Shown: positions 45,301 through 47,452, counted from the first letter of the stretch. The stretch is DNA of 64,000 nucleotides from Enoplolaimus lenunculus (GCA_030248215.1 JASANG010000155.1:62001-126000); one strand, 5' to 3'. Numbers and translations: made by a program. The notes: a model not told the origin generated them from the sequence alone.

Positions 45301-47452
45301 TAGCCAAATATCACATTTTATAGCTCTTTAGTATTTTGCATCTTGCTGGCTTATAATTTGCGTCTTACTGGCGTAGTATTTTGTGTCTTGCTGCCTTGTA
45401 TTTTAAATCACGCTGTCATTGGTAGCCAATTTTCGATAAATTTGGTCCTCGTTTCTATTCTACAAACACCGCAGATTTAGATATTTTATGCCTCAGATTA
45501 TTGTTCTTACTGAATTTCGGGTTTAACGCTAGTATTTTAATCATACTATGATTGGGAACCTATTTCCACTAAATTTTTTGTTCGTTTCTAGTCTACCAAA
45601 TTTGCATGTTTTATGCCTGCAATATTCTATAATCACTTGAAACTTGCTCTCCGCCTTTGCTAAATTATATTCCGAAGGCTATGTGGTACCGGCCATTTTA
45701 CGAGAGTTATCAACACAAAATTTCGTAATAATAGTAAAAATAAGCATTTAGACATGTTGCACTTATCTCCGTTTCCGGCATTTTGATTAATATCCGCACT
45801 TTAATATCCGTTTCCACATGGCTATGAAAATATGTACGTCTTTGCTCCTCTTCCGGCGGTATCCTGTCCCCTATATACTACTTAGCTTATATATTCGAAT
45901 GTGATATTGATCAGCAAGAAATAATTTATTACTTCATTATCTCCTTATACAACTACATTTTTAACTCATTGAAACATTCGTCGTTTCTGTAGTCTGGTAA
46001 CTTGCCGACCGGTAATGTCAGAGTATTCTTTTAGGAAATATACTGCCAAGTAGTCCTAAGTGTAATTTCGTCAAAATGACTCCATGGCTTAACTTGAATT
46101 AGACTGGAGAAACACTTTTCAATGATTACTGCGCAAAATGTGCTAAAGTAGTGTTATTCTTGCAGATGGTATTCTGGGGAATTCGTGATTTGAAGCCAGT
46201 CAGCCAATTAAATACCAACAGTATTGTTCTTCGAATAGAAGTGGACTGCGGTGGCTATGTGTTGCAATCAAGCACGCTTAATCAGTACCCGAGGAATATG
46301 AATTTTTCAAAGAACCTTCAAACTATTAAAGTGGTAAAACCTTTGCTCCGCATATCAAATATAGAGGCCGGAAACAAATAGAATACTAGAGTATCGGCGC
46401 AGATTTAATTTTTTAAATATTTTTTATTTAGCAAATTTTTATTGAACATACATGTTTTATACCACATACATACGGTGATTTTTAATACAATAGTCATAAT
46501 TTCTGGTTACAATTTTCATAGTCGAGTTTTGTTTTGTATTACGTTCTGTTACTGAATAAACTGCGGATAACAGATAACAATATTTCAATTAGTGTAAAGC
46601 ATACAATATAATTTTATGCCGTATATACAAGTAATTTGCAATTGTTCTGCTCTATGATCTTGCAGTTTTGAAGTAATAGTATCAATAGTACAGGCTTGGA
46701 GGTGTTGAAGATAATATACTTCAACTGAATACGTCTTACTGTTATACGATTTGAATAGTTTAGCAAACTTTTGTTTATCTATTAATCGCGTTTGGCCGAT
46801 TTTTACAATTACAGGAATTACCAGAAAATCCAACTTTATGCCCACCTATTACTATACGCTGTCTTGAAATCAAACGATACGGTAGAACGCTTCTTCTTGG
46901 ATCGCACACTATATTCTCGGTTTTTCAATATTTATGTCGCCCTGATTCAGATAACAATGAACAAAACGACAAATTTTCAGGTAGGCTAAGTAAAGTAAAT
47001 TGGAATTTGCTTTATTTTCGGGTTTATAGAATTGTTAACGATTTGGGTTATTTTTGTCAGAAAGTTCAAAACTGCCTGTTCACAACTTACACATTTAAAT
47101 AGGTCTGAAAGTTAAATTTCTTCATTTTGCAAATATTACACCAACATAGGAAGGGAGGCTCCATCATTTCATGTAATTTTCATATTGGAGTAACTTCAGC
47201 TTTCTCCCTAATTCTCCATTATGCGCAAACAATGATAAATTTTTGAGACAAGAATTACTACTCTTAGACAATCCGCTTTAGGGTAGTGAAGCATTTGCAC
47301 AATTGTCGCTTGGCCAAATGTAGATATTATGACAAAGTATTATATTTATCGTTTCCTTTGTATTTTCAGCTATTAGTAAAATTAATGAGAAATACAATGG
47401 GCAATCGTCAACTGCACTAAAAATTACCGAAAACATTCGAAATCATATTGAA
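3215..47452 (+). CDS. Ferlin family membrane C2 protein gene (internal exons, both ends outside the window)
   Basis: Ferlins are large tail-anchored proteins with several C2 domains that act in calcium-dependent membrane fusion and repair (dysferlin, myoferlin, otoferlin, worm FER-1). Ten exons are seen: 3215-3331, 4034-4186, 4409-4631, 5527-5651, 6142-6276, 6724-6873, 16217-16348, 46166-46333, 46815-46980 and 47370-47452. All are bounded by AG and GT, and the phases agree from exon to exon. In order they encode PDIFLWLVHLNRRLAYAR and CGKMQTFFLK (FerB region), TGLSDPYCRIAFYG, SPRWDEMLVL and VVVEIYDED (a C2 domain), and MVFWGIRDLKPV with RYGRTLLLGSH (the next C2-like segment). This is the same order as in otoferlin and myoferlin. 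The N-terminal C2 domains and the C-terminal C2 and membrane anchor are not in view. Three introns have been enlarged by mobile elements. Confidence 0.93.
4034..4186 (+). CDS. Ferlin exon, FerB region
   Basis: The exon has 51 codons, phase 0 at both ends, between TTTCAG and GTAAGC. It encodes PDIFLWLVHLNRRLAYAR, a TSDVLYS motif and CGKMQTFFLK. These match the ferlin signature PDVFIWM..KRVAYAR...LLFS...CGK.QTLFLK, which is one of the most specific marks of the family. Confidence 0.93.
4409..4631 (+). CDS. Ferlin exon, linker before the C2 domain
   Basis: The exon has 74 codons plus one base, between TATTTTAG and GTATAT. It encodes GQVTAYIWFGERRSMG, which corresponds to the ferlin VELYLWLGLSKQR segment, then a variable part and FPPREITYE, which corresponds to FPPVSLVYTKK in otoferlin. 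It ends in phase 1, and the exon at 5527 supplies the remaining two bases of that codon. Confidence 0.88.
5527..5651 (+). CDS. Ferlin exon, start of a C2 domain
   Basis: The exon starts after TATCAG and ends before GTAAGT. It completes the split codon and encodes CELRCYLYFAKSLIGADE, then TGLSDPYCRIAFYGHLIE. The layout LRCYLY..SLIGADETGLSDPY is the first half of a ferlin C2 domain and includes the SDP loop that holds calcium-binding aspartates in the family. Confidence 0.92.
6142..6276 (+). CDS. Ferlin exon, C2 domain core
   Basis: The exon has 45 codons, phase 0 at both ends. It encodes VIQETNSPRWDEMLVL and, after a short loop, NPPKVVVEIYDEDLL. Both are diagnostic for ferlin C2 domains (compare NETLCPTWDQMLVF and DPPIIVIEIYDQD in otoferlin). 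The YDED aspartates are in the expected calcium-loop position. Confidence 0.95.
6471..6672 (+). repeat. Dispersed repeat, copy A
   Basis: About 200 bp beginning TACTGCAGTGACCCGAATAA, with internal GAGTCCGTA units, ending near CATAAATGACTTCAG. A second direct copy lies at 12877-13077. No open frame and no clear terminal inverted repeats are seen. It sits in the ferlin intron between the exons at 6142 and 6724. Confidence 0.7.
6724..6873 (+). CDS. Ferlin exon, end of the C2 domain
   Basis: The exon has 50 codons, phase 0 at both ends. It encodes SSDEFIGCF, which corresponds to the KADFMGR strand, then VYCVPKLCWHTVFLAG and AGAVLAAFEIIE, which corresponds to AGDLLAAFELLQ. The intron that follows has been enlarged to 9.3 kb by a solo giant LTR and smaller repeats. 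Confidence 0.92.
6874..8051. other. Ferlin intron sequence, no gene seen
   Basis: AT-rich intron sequence between the exon at 6724 and a solo LTR. I see no exon with a usable splice pair, no RNA gene and no tandem repeat longer than a few units. Confidence 0.6.
8056..12789 (+). mobile_element. Solo giant LTR, old diverged copy in inverted orientation
   Basis: This 4.7 kb block is an LTR of the same family as 23105-28752 and 48586-54534, in the opposite orientation. It begins TGTCAAGGACACATTCC and ends GTAACA, and ATAT lies on both sides (8052-8055 and 12790-12793), a perfect 4-bp target duplication. The last 250 bp are readily recognised as the reverse complement of the start of the other copies. 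A tandem array of about six units lies at 9950-10900. Divergence from the other two copies is high, so this is an older insertion. It has no internal region, as expected after recombination between two LTRs. Confidence 0.85.
9950..10900. repeat. Tandem array of about 176 bp inside the old solo LTR
   Basis: A core resembling GAAAACCACCC....GTCCGC recurs at about 9986, 10154, 10347, 10526, 10702 and 10858, a spacing of 156-193 bp. It is the reverse complement of the array seen in the other two LTR copies (GGTCAGGGTGGTTTTATTGC). The units have diverged strongly from one another. Confidence 0.75.
12877..13077 (+). repeat. Dispersed repeat, copy B
   Basis: Direct copy of the repeat at 6471-6672, with the same TAGTGACCCGAATAA start, the GAGTCCGTA units and the CATAAATGACTTCAG end. 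It lies about 90 bp beyond the end of the old solo LTR. Confidence 0.7.
13195..13255 (+). repeat. Short TTAGGC-type telomere-like array
   Basis: About nine copies of GCTTAG or GCTTAT in a row. TTAGGC is the telomere repeat of nematodes. This is an interstitial block, shorter than the one at 17598-18417. Confidence 0.8.
13926..14167. mobile_element. Small element with terminal inverted repeats and a tRNA-like core
   Basis: The ends are inverted repeats: TTAACCCTTTCTCACAT at the left and ATGTGAGAAAGGTTAA at the right. The core contains TAGCTGAGTGGTGATGGTA, similar to an RNA polymerase III A box, then a CTCCCAC stretch like a glycine anticodon loop, and GAGTTCGAATCCT, a good B box. Related tRNA-like heads occur at 23026-23094 and 28770-28855. 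It is a tRNA-related SINE, or a MITE that has captured a tRNA-like sequence. It does not fold cleanly into a full tRNA by eye. Confidence 0.6.
14168..15930. other. Ferlin intron sequence, no gene seen
   Basis: AT-rich sequence (well below 40% GC) with no supported exon, RNA gene or tandem array. It lies between the tRNA-like element and the palindromic element. Confidence 0.6.
15931..16120. mobile_element. Palindromic MITE of about 190 bp
   Basis: The two halves are long imperfect inverted repeats. The left arm (TACTGCAAAAAGGTGGGTCA, then AAATAGGCTTTTCTGGACTA) pairs with the right arm (TAGTCCCGAAAAGCCGATTT and TGACTCACTACATTTTGCA). TA lies at both outer edges, which would fit a Tc1/mariner-type target. 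There is no coding capacity. It ends about 100 bp upstream of the next ferlin exon. Confidence 0.65.
16217..16348 (+). CDS. Ferlin exon, inter-domain segment
   Basis: The exon has 44 codons, phase 0 at both ends. It encodes a linker with GEPVPEGVIRLPKPV and then SLPVEVRPVFADYQLE. The last part corresponds to MPVPMGIRPVLSKYRVE in otoferlin. It continues in frame into MVFWGIRDLKPV of the exon at 46166, so the constitutive reading skips the whole 29.8 kb intron between them. Confidence 0.93.
16412..16417. repeat. Left target duplication of the Polinton (TAGCTT)
   Basis: TAGCTT directly precedes the terminal AGT of the Polinton and is repeated exactly at 45883-45888. Six-bp duplications are typical of Polinton/Maverick insertion. 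Confidence 0.93.
16418..16448 (+). repeat. Polinton left terminal inverted repeat
   Basis: The 31-bp sequence begins AGTAGTATATAGGGGACAGG and is perfectly complementary to 45852-45882. Weaker similarity (GCAAGAGCGTGG against GCAAAGACGTAC) continues for a further 10-15 bp. Beginning with AG is usual for this superfamily. Confidence 0.95.
16487..16760 (+). repeat. Subterminal tandem repeat with TACAGTAACCC
   Basis: TACAGTAACC or a close variant recurs at about 16487, 16555, 16614 and 16742. Each is followed by AATTTAATTGGTTG-like sequence and a T-rich tract. Units are 60-80 bp with loose conservation. It lies just inside the left Polinton end and has no counterpart at the right end. Confidence 0.6.
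17598..18417 (+). repeat. Degenerate TTAGGC-type array with higher-order repeat
   Basis: The block of about 820 bp consists of TTAGGC, TTTAGG and TTAGGA variants. Two consecutive units of 189 bp (about 17705-17893 and 17894-18072) share the same order of variants, for example TCTCTGGTTTAGGCTTAGG at 17762 and 17951, and a more diverged unit follows. TTAGGC is the nematode telomere repeat. The ordered variants indicate duplication of long units rather than simple slippage. It lies in the left arm of the Polinton. Confidence 0.85.
18690..19030 (+). repeat. Tandem repeat of about 110 bp with AGCAAAAGTGTGGATT cores
   Basis: About three units each contain ATGATCAACAGTAATTAGCA-like and GAGCAAAAGTGTGGATT segments, the second occurring twice per unit. 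No open frame is conserved across units. It lies in the left arm of the Polinton. Confidence 0.65.
19573..19580 (+). promoter_or_regulatory. TATA box candidate for the five-exon gene
   Basis: TATAAAAA lies 255 bp upstream of the first ATG of the five-exon gene. The position is plausible for a promoter with a 5' leader of about 230 bases. This is inferred from sequence and distance only. Confidence 0.4.
19835..21383 (+). CDS. Five-exon gene of unknown function carried inside the Polinton
   Basis: Exons 19835-19912, 20352-20474, 20682-20765, 20904-21026 and 21255-21383 have AG acceptors and GTAAGT- or GTAATA-type donors. Every intron is in phase 0. Together they encode about 178 residues from ATG to TGA. 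The protein looks disordered: exon 1 has KKEPADTTTPKRE, exon 2 is very acidic (NDYDQDDRQLYDLD), exon 3 ends PRRRL, exon 4 has SPRRKRTASG, and exon 5 ends HSSVDEMDRIW. A TATA box lies upstream and AATAAA lies 32 bp after the stop. An alternative donor at 21380 would give an almost identical end. It is not ferlin sequence, because the flanking ferlin exons join directly. I recognise no family. It may be captured host cargo or an element gene. Confidence 0.65.
21415..21420 (+). terminator. Poly(A) signal candidate of the five-exon gene
   Basis: AATAAA lies 32 bp after the TGA stop of the five-exon gene, the usual spacing for a compact metazoan gene. Confidence 0.5.
21449..21505 (+). repeat. Internal inverted repeat, left copy
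   Basis: TCGGTCATTAGCGTTATGAG followed by GCACCCAGTA is matched in inverted orientation at 44595-44647, in the right arm of the same Polinton. The match is about 55 bp and imperfect. It may be a leftover of a longer terminal repeat or two copies of a small dispersed repeat. Confidence 0.55.
21650..21990. repeat. GAATCC/GAATTCG-rich dispersed repeat
   Basis: The stretch has repeated ATTCCGAATCC and AATCGAATTCGAATCC motifs and CACCCTGGCGCACAGTTG. It is related to the interior of the repeat at 1365-2504, which has CACCCTGGTGTGAGTTG. No coding capacity is seen. Confidence 0.45.
21991..22469. other. Polinton left-arm sequence, no gene seen
   Basis: No supported coding exon, RNA gene or tandem array. 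The open stretch on the minus strand at 21877-22206 has no recognisable similarity. Confidence 0.5.
22470..23010. repeat. GGCATCGG-rich dispersed repeat, first copy
   Basis: Runs of GGCATC, GGTATC and GGCAAA alternate with a spacer containing ATTGAAATGAACCGTTC and AACGTAATGTAGT. A GTAGTATTCTATCTGTTTATT segment occurs twice within it. A related copy lies at 28870-29460, on the other side of the solo LTR. Confidence 0.65.
23026..23094 (+). repeat. tRNA-like SINE head fragment
   Basis: The sequence GAGCCGCAAGCTCTTACAGC, then TGAGCGGTGATGGT, resembles the A-box part of the tRNA-like element at 13926-14167. It ends just before the solo LTR at 23105. Confidence 0.45.
23708..23713 (-). terminator. 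LTR poly(A) signal candidate
   Basis: The minus strand reads AATAAA about 1.2 kb downstream of the TATA box. The same hexamer is present at 49189-49194 in the second LTR copy. It would mark the R-U5 boundary. Confidence 0.45.
24931..24940 (-). promoter_or_regulatory. LTR TATA box
   Basis: The minus strand reads TATATAAGAG, a strong TATA match, directly downstream of the CCAAT cluster. Transcription from it would run leftward, the same direction as the frames inside the complete element at 54535-64000. Confidence 0.6.
24961..25163. promoter_or_regulatory. Cluster of seven CCAAT boxes in the LTR
   Basis: CCAAT or its complement ATTGG occurs at 24961, 24979, 25020, 25049, 25091, 25119 and 25159, in alternating orientation and 18-41 bp apart. 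The LTR copy at 48586-54534 also has seven (50402-50600). CCAAT is the NF-Y binding site, and such clusters mark strong promoters. The distance to the TATA box is about 20-230 bp. Confidence 0.65.
26095..26400. repeat. Tandem array in the solo LTR, about two units
   Basis: GGTCAGGGTGGTTTTATTGC-like cores lie at about 26126 and 26288, 162 bp apart. They are the same units that number about six in the other two LTR copies. Confidence 0.7.
28770..28855 (+). repeat. tRNA-like SINE head fragment
   Basis: The stretch ACAAGACGTGAGAAGCC followed by CTCGAGTATCAAGCC and TATAACTGATTGGTTATGGT matches the 5' half of the tRNA-like element at 13926-14167 (ACAAGACGTGAGAGCC and TATAGCTGAGTGGTGATGG). Confidence 0.5.
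28870..29460. repeat. GGCATCGG-rich dispersed repeat, second copy
   Basis: This is related to 22470-23010, with the same GGTATCGGTATCGG runs, the ATTGAAATGAACCGTTC spacer and the ATAATGTAGTATG segment, but diverged. The 206-residue open stretch on its minus strand is repeat translation, not a gene. Confidence 0.6.
29480..31180. other. Polinton interior, no gene seen
   Basis: AT-rich sequence between the repeats and the first recognisable Polinton gene. Short TACATACAT-type repeats occur at 30100-30300. I see no supported coding region. Confidence 0.5.
31184..31810 (-). CDS. Polinton-borne hypothetical helical protein
   Basis: An intact frame of 208 residues, last in the minus-strand gene row of the Polinton. 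It is rich in Leu, Glu, Arg and Tyr and looks all-helical, with segments such as RRYLRQLQELGIPEELCP and LLYLEYLKKSILVIMDK. There are no signal peptide, membrane segment or metal-binding motifs. I do not recognise a family. Its uninterrupted frame and position beside the NADAR gene suggest an element gene, possibly cargo. Confidence 0.65.
   Translation of the reverse strand: MMQKQKMCEKISTVIEDFRTCGAVKKMNLRYCVDGLHRFMNKKVRAEILKYNDLEIGNQELLEWLSRQSSLEVFHVFPDILFSSGQLSLYRRYLRQLQELGIPEELCPEAVDVNLDTYLRYVLYSGQIAFYEGEINLRKRNGLEYRDELNELLYLEYLKKSILVIMDKICNEQGSSDDNAIISVLRSLIDVKGCKIETILEIWDHYVT
31811..32228. other. Spacer between two Polinton genes
   Basis: AT-rich spacer of about 420 bp. It separates the helical protein from the NADAR gene and probably holds promoter and poly(A) signals. 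No motif is clear enough to list. Confidence 0.4.
32229..32747 (-). CDS. NADAR (YbiA-like) domain protein of the Polinton
   Basis: An intact frame of 172 residues. NADAR proteins act on ADP-ribose or riboflavin-pathway derivatives, and some members remove ADP-ribose from guanine bases in nucleic acid. Family marks are visible: FTGYSPLSMFY near residue 22, SAEQYVQAKKSLFF near 46, WAKEEKRTIHEAIKAKFS near 90, LLSTKDKILVNAT near 117 and CNELGKLLMNVRESL at the end. The length is that of a single NADAR domain (150-180). It lies 3 bp from the next gene, so the two may share a transcript. A role against host ADP-ribosylation defence is inference. Confidence 0.85.
   Translation of the reverse strand: MTMNVSERLITDTNGNERLLFFTGYSPLSMFYVQPFMADGIVYYSAEQYVQAKKSLFFSDHTTYKEIMRVKSPRKAFNLSRTITNYDPNSWAKEEKRTIHEAIKAKFSCNGLARDYLLSTKDKILVNATIYDKEMGSGLDPCDPRNQTVTDYPGCNELGKLLMNVRESLQRN
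32751..33197 (-). CDS. Polinton-associated protein with a short conserved GSH/LLDLVRY motif
   Basis: 148 residues with a disordered N-terminal part and the block ILINYLEPVIKVN, VIYPDGQVGSHLLDLVRY, then a basic tail. The pattern of a hydrophobic helix, a G-x-(I/V) turn, GS-x-(I/L)-x-DL and a basic end resembles a small protein common in animal Polintons, of unknown function and perhaps a virion component. The start overlaps the stop of the upstream gene by a few bases. Confidence 0.6.
   Translation of the reverse strand: MSEPKRYALVEESLFEKLKASQTTSTEQHSPNQQVTFSAPYQERTLQNIAEVLPQRMQNRAKILINYLEPVIKVNSQQRVIYPDGQVGSHLLDLVRYTISSPILNIAQPKDYKKFARVLKTSGAPSSVISRNVTNIGVIKKPSLDWRT
33194..33517 (-). CDS. 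Small basic Polinton-associated protein with hydrophobic C-terminus
   Basis: 107 residues. EVLEFLAKAKPVYFRALL and NSLVTAISEVCRNIFNPG are followed by a basic block (KLKPYTKYIKLL, KRKLLKSNR) and a hydrophobic end. The same order (helix, L-V-x-A-I-x-E, basic block, hydrophobic tail) is seen in a short conserved protein next to capsid genes in many animal Polintons. The function is not established. A membrane-active or core protein is possible. Confidence 0.6.
   Translation of the reverse strand: MSKQLRSNIEVLEFLAKAKPVYFRALLDKADNSLVTAISEVCRNIFNPGLPITKFQMQKLKPYTKYIKLLGSKSISIYQKRKLLKSNRCNILRVVIDATLFVIKTIV
33536..34172 (-). CDS. Genome-packaging ATPase of the Polinton (FtsK-HerA type)
   Basis: This enzyme pumps DNA into capsids in Polintons and related viruses. 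Walker A is GSTNSGKS near residue 24, and Walker B is TLVILDDLMEDL near 90. The downstream TRMRHKSESVIFIVQNLY is the arginine and sensor region typical of this ATPase branch. C-terminal family sequence (KKPYGYILVNLKPDSPTEF) is also recognisable near 33560-33640. It overlaps the capsid gene start by 26 bp. The copy looks broken. Confidence 0.88.
34147..35451 (-). CDS. Major capsid protein of the Polinton (double jelly-roll type)
   Basis: 434 residues. FGPANLLLYTLFEKVELKIAG and SNYAYVIYTLVHLYF match the region of Polinton and virophage-like major capsid proteins where an LLxxLFxxVxxxxNG strand is followed by (N/Q)xYAY and a helix. The C-terminal half is rich in beta strands and aromatic residues, as expected of the second jelly roll. 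A low-complexity Ser/Gln/Thr loop lies near residues 55-85. Its position next to the packaging ATPase is the normal virion-gene order. Confidence 0.85.
   Translation of the reverse strand: MQDQIDSCQIVETSCFTGLPSEDHLTPLEFRFGGSSDYIDIDSINIYLQVEISTSDTNSTTAQQTPDSSKQSSNSQKTRKNTTKRNVNNEQFGPANLLLYTLFEKVELKIAGKTVSIEQSNYAYVIYTLVHLYFTKTSRDNLLLGALYSADSPYQFDNGLGINNGLALRQAQLQTSSEVFGRVFTDFVNTGRFVPGHLPMSLIFYRNKPSFCVIGPKNSNCNIKTTEAKSYIPYVTLTPNSLTHYEKILGSNGFKYPVVRHRITTKALGVGDRNVSWSFISNGRIPSKLILFQVRATAYNGDISKNPFNFERFGLQSLQVLVNKRSYPYNVPITLSQTDIQRIYYNFFKGTEFLNLEPGFNPFDYALGRYLMIPIILTRDGTTSCGYSSLPEYGNLDIELYYEKGLTEPIILFALCEYECVLLLKGNGDFSWTE
35520..35711 (-). CDS. Small Arg/Lys-rich core-type protein
   Basis: 63 residues, more than a third Arg or Lys, with KKRRSRKRNRKVIKKTKPRR in the middle. 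It resembles DNA-condensing core proteins (adenovirus pX or protein VII type) and sits between the capsid gene and the next small protein. The assignment rests on composition and place only. Confidence 0.6.
   Translation of the reverse strand: MNPNMVRYLTGSARHSVPLVRVMSAKKRRSRKRNRKVIKKTKPRREIVKRNSRCTRKKRQSRK
35739..36071 (-). CDS. Small beta-rich protein, possible minor capsid protein
   Basis: 110 residues with alternating hydrophobic strands (GTITLPNVIDVKNCKCAVVQ, FIELQFYN, YNYRVYIVLHI). It is placed with the virion genes, where Polintons usually carry a penton-like single jelly-roll protein. It overlaps the TBP-like gene by 17 bp. It is shorter than usual minor capsid proteins, so the identity is tentative. 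Confidence 0.4.
   Translation of the reverse strand: MYIIIDKPIRNLGTITLPNVIDVKNCKCAVVQCILPPDIRFLTANFIELQFYNEKHSQILHFNSGFAPNPMYHKVIFDTLSSIVLEAYPKNVAYNYRVYIVLHIKSIKKE
36055..36594 (-). CDS. TATA-binding-protein-like protein encoded by the Polinton
   Basis: 179 residues formed of two related halves of about 80 residues, the saddle layout of TBP. Half one has ELNLYELAKQLGTKYDPFKF, SGIIYK and CFLIFSSGKFNLVG. These line up with the TBP core (DLKTIALRARNAEYNPKRF, AAVIMR, ALIFSSGKMVCTG). Half two has NIVVIATL, then VTILIHHSGKVILTG, which line up with NMVGSCDV and VLLIFVSGKVVLTG. The phenylalanines of the first stirrup are present. The frame is intact, and the length equals a TBP core domain with no N-terminal extension. 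In the cell TBP nucleates transcription pre-initiation complexes. An element-borne copy could direct late gene expression, which is inference. Confidence 0.85.
   Translation of the reverse strand: MKWSVVNMTISGTLNTELNLYELAKQLGTKYDPFKFSGIIYKGNLGCFLIFSSGKFNLVGISDPANIEDATNDLLKRANLQTHVTHSICNIVVIATLNQTKHNLHKLHAHLHKHGYSTVYDGEMPALRLNLQGVTILIHHSGKVILTGLKNINCVNQILLKLTVLTTYNHNELGNVYYY
36640..37713 (-). CDS. Retroviral-type integrase of the Polinton with chromodomain segment
   Basis: The largest open piece has 288 residues. The RVE fold is visible: an N-terminal helical part, DLADM at the first catalytic aspartate with YIMVVVNCFSRFLWAKPL following, FIIDRAKEHY at the second, and the helix KAVFAERKIRDLKTKI carrying the glutamate. 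An SH3-like FGIGDRVKLLKR segment follows. A chromodomain-type sequence with VSWKGYPEDQASW is recognisable near 36640-36830. Polinton integrases commonly have this order. The enzyme inserts the element with 6-bp duplications, as seen here. The gene looks broken. Confidence 0.9.
37851..38063 (-). CDS. Small hydrophobic Polinton protein
   Basis: 70 residues. The first 27 form one strongly hydrophobic, Phe- and Ile-rich membrane segment (IIFKFIIFLYKLVVFFIVFS), followed by a charged tail with two cysteines. It could be a small membrane protein. There is no family match. Confidence 0.4.
   Translation of the reverse strand: MISIIFKFIIFLYKLVVFFIVFSLFLHEKSSPSRANQKTLECRTIRIDEHKDIIYCNDTKLPHRTYFILF
38073..38351 (-). 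CDS. Small Polinton protein with CPGC motif
   Basis: 92 residues, starting MSDMELIIQKLDSIINT, with NCPGCYDAQRF near residue 18 and HFCND near 41. The rest is helical and charged. The CxxC resembles the CEGC of the neighbouring small frame at 38364-38717. No known family. Confidence 0.5.
   Translation of the reverse strand: MSDMELIIQKLDSIINTNCPGCYDAQRFLDSGGGQGDYRVHFCNDPVPEKIKLFLPAALEKLRLTEPQSKEFREFLISRYNEFIKKDLTSKQ
38364..38717 (-). CDS. Second small Polinton protein with CxxC motif
   Basis: The coding signal on the minus strand begins near 38717 with MRDMKSITYQDLKLLRDEI and includes EYCEGCQAEST and, further on, DYMEDAMEEHLNYIE. The start, the CxxC position and the helical tail resemble the protein at 38073-38351, which suggests a paralogous pair. 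The copy does not look fully intact. Confidence 0.4.
38892..39650 (-). CDS. YqaJ-type viral exonuclease of the Polinton
   Basis: 252 residues. It matches the lambda-exonuclease/YqaJ nuclease fold: RRNCLTASKFG near residue 6, MGIQEEQNAKHAYINYY near 50, LGASPDGIV near 90, RVLEIKC near 107 and YYLQVLGQMAIT near 150. The Asp of SPDG, the Glu of EIKC and the Lys that follows form the catalytic set. In phages such enzymes process DNA ends for recombination. It is transcribed divergently from polymerase B, with only about 110 bp between the starts. Confidence 0.82.
   Translation of the reverse strand: MWWRKRRNCLTASKFGRVVNAKNPDVWSKVADEIQYGYRPVHPWIAPACYMGIQEEQNAKHAYINYYQRVFNTTVTIFPSGLCVSKNKPQLGASPDGIVVSEKFDEPRVLEIKCLYDKQFPPRTIRQIAYDRGTKFYCTQDQSSRLKLKKRHGYYLQVLGQMAITELTKADIEMDQNYWQFIESKLNEFCNNHLTIQNDVCEKPTASVTNLIRSSLEASTNRQILNKSHILQKQKKKFVVIYSSRTDSQILK
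39651..39763. promoter_or_regulatory. Divergent promoter region between nuclease and polymerase
   Basis: 113 bp separate the start of the minus-strand nuclease from the ATG of the plus-strand polymerase. Promoters for both should lie in or close to this AT-rich gap. No single box is strong enough to name. Confidence 0.4.
39764..44216 (+). CDS. Protein-primed DNA polymerase B of the Polinton with N-terminal zinc fingers
   Basis: This enzyme copies the element using a protein primer. The N-terminal frame (39764-40801) opens with three C2H2-type fingers (CDFCNREF...HYLSVH, CPVCESHF...HMAYRH, CGICQKTL...C). Exonuclease-type sequence with YDFEARF is at about 41560 and FLDLINYL at about 41920. Polymerase marks follow: GLDANMLYVYSLQQKMPTG (motif A) near 42480, KLMGNSYYGRLAMD (motif B) near 43540 and MDTDSLYFAL (motif C) near 43820. 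A usual C-terminus with YKQKRDSLNYLYIKRKVL ends near 44216. The gene is broken in several places and makes no full enzyme in this copy. Confidence 0.92.
44217..45851. other. Polinton right arm, no gene seen
   Basis: No coding region is supported between the end of the polymerase and the terminal repeat. It includes the inverted copy of a 55-bp repeat at 44595-44647. Two related segments of about 125 bp at 45420-45640 share TTTCTATTCTAC and ATTTTATGCCT. Confidence 0.5.
44595..44647 (-). repeat. Internal inverted repeat, right copy
   Basis: This is the reverse complement of the stretch at 21449-21505 (TCGGTCATTAGCGTTATGAG, then GCACCCAGTA). It lies 1.2 kb from the right end of the Polinton. 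Confidence 0.55.
45852..45882 (-). repeat. Polinton right terminal inverted repeat
   Basis: Perfect 31-bp reverse complement of 16418-16448, ending ATACTACT and directly followed by the TAGCTT target duplication. Confidence 0.95.
45883..45888. repeat. Right target duplication of the Polinton (TAGCTT)
   Basis: Exact copy of 16412-16417. Together they restore a ferlin intron of about 340 bp, in line with the other ferlin introns. Confidence 0.93.
46166..46333 (+). CDS. Ferlin exon, start of the next C2-like segment
   Basis: The exon has 56 codons, phase 0 at both ends, between TTGCAG and GTAAAA. It encodes MVFWGIRDLKPV and YVLQSSTLNQYPRNMNFSKN. The counterparts in otoferlin are VLFWGLRDLKRV and VQSSLIHNYKKNPNFN. 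The leading ATG is an internal methionine, not a start, because the preceding exon joins in frame. Confidence 0.95.
46815..46980 (+). CDS. Ferlin exon, C2-like segment continued
   Basis: The exon has 55 codons plus one base, between TTACAG and GTAGGC. It encodes ELPENPTLCPPITIRCLEI and KRYGRTLLLGSHTIFSVFQY. These match ferlin DLPENELLHPPLNIRVVDC and RAFGRYTLVGSHAVSSL closely. It ends in phase 1 with DKFS and the first base of the next codon. Confidence 0.95.
47370..47452 (+). CDS. Ferlin exon (last visible)
   Basis: The exon starts after TTTTCAG, supplies the two bases missing from the previous exon and encodes AISKINEKYNGQSSTALKI to HIE, with a GTAAAT donor at 47453 and phase 0. If that donor were not used, the frame would run on 24 codons to a TGA at 47524-47526 and make a short C-terminus. 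Splicing is preferred because a complete ferlin needs further C2 domains and a membrane anchor. This stretch is a variable linker in the family. Confidence 0.7.

Larger units (their letters stand above)
16418..45882. mobile_element. Polinton (Maverick) DNA transposon inserted in a ferlin intron
   Basis: Both ends carry a perfect 31-bp inverted repeat (16418-16448 and 45852-45882) starting AGTAGTATATAGGGGACAGG, with TAGCTT duplicated outside. The length is 29.5 kb, or about 23.8 kb without the nested solo LTR at 23105-28752. Parts seen are integrase, protein-primed DNA polymerase B, packaging ATPase, major capsid protein, basic and hydrophobic small virion-type proteins, a TBP-like protein, a NADAR protein and a YqaJ-type nuclease. 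I did not recognise an adenovirus-type protease. The element looks broken, with about ten breaks, mainly in the polymerase. The exact ends and clean target duplication suggest a moderate age. The left 14 kb is unusual in carrying tandem arrays and a spliced gene rather than the standard gene set. Confidence 0.95.
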
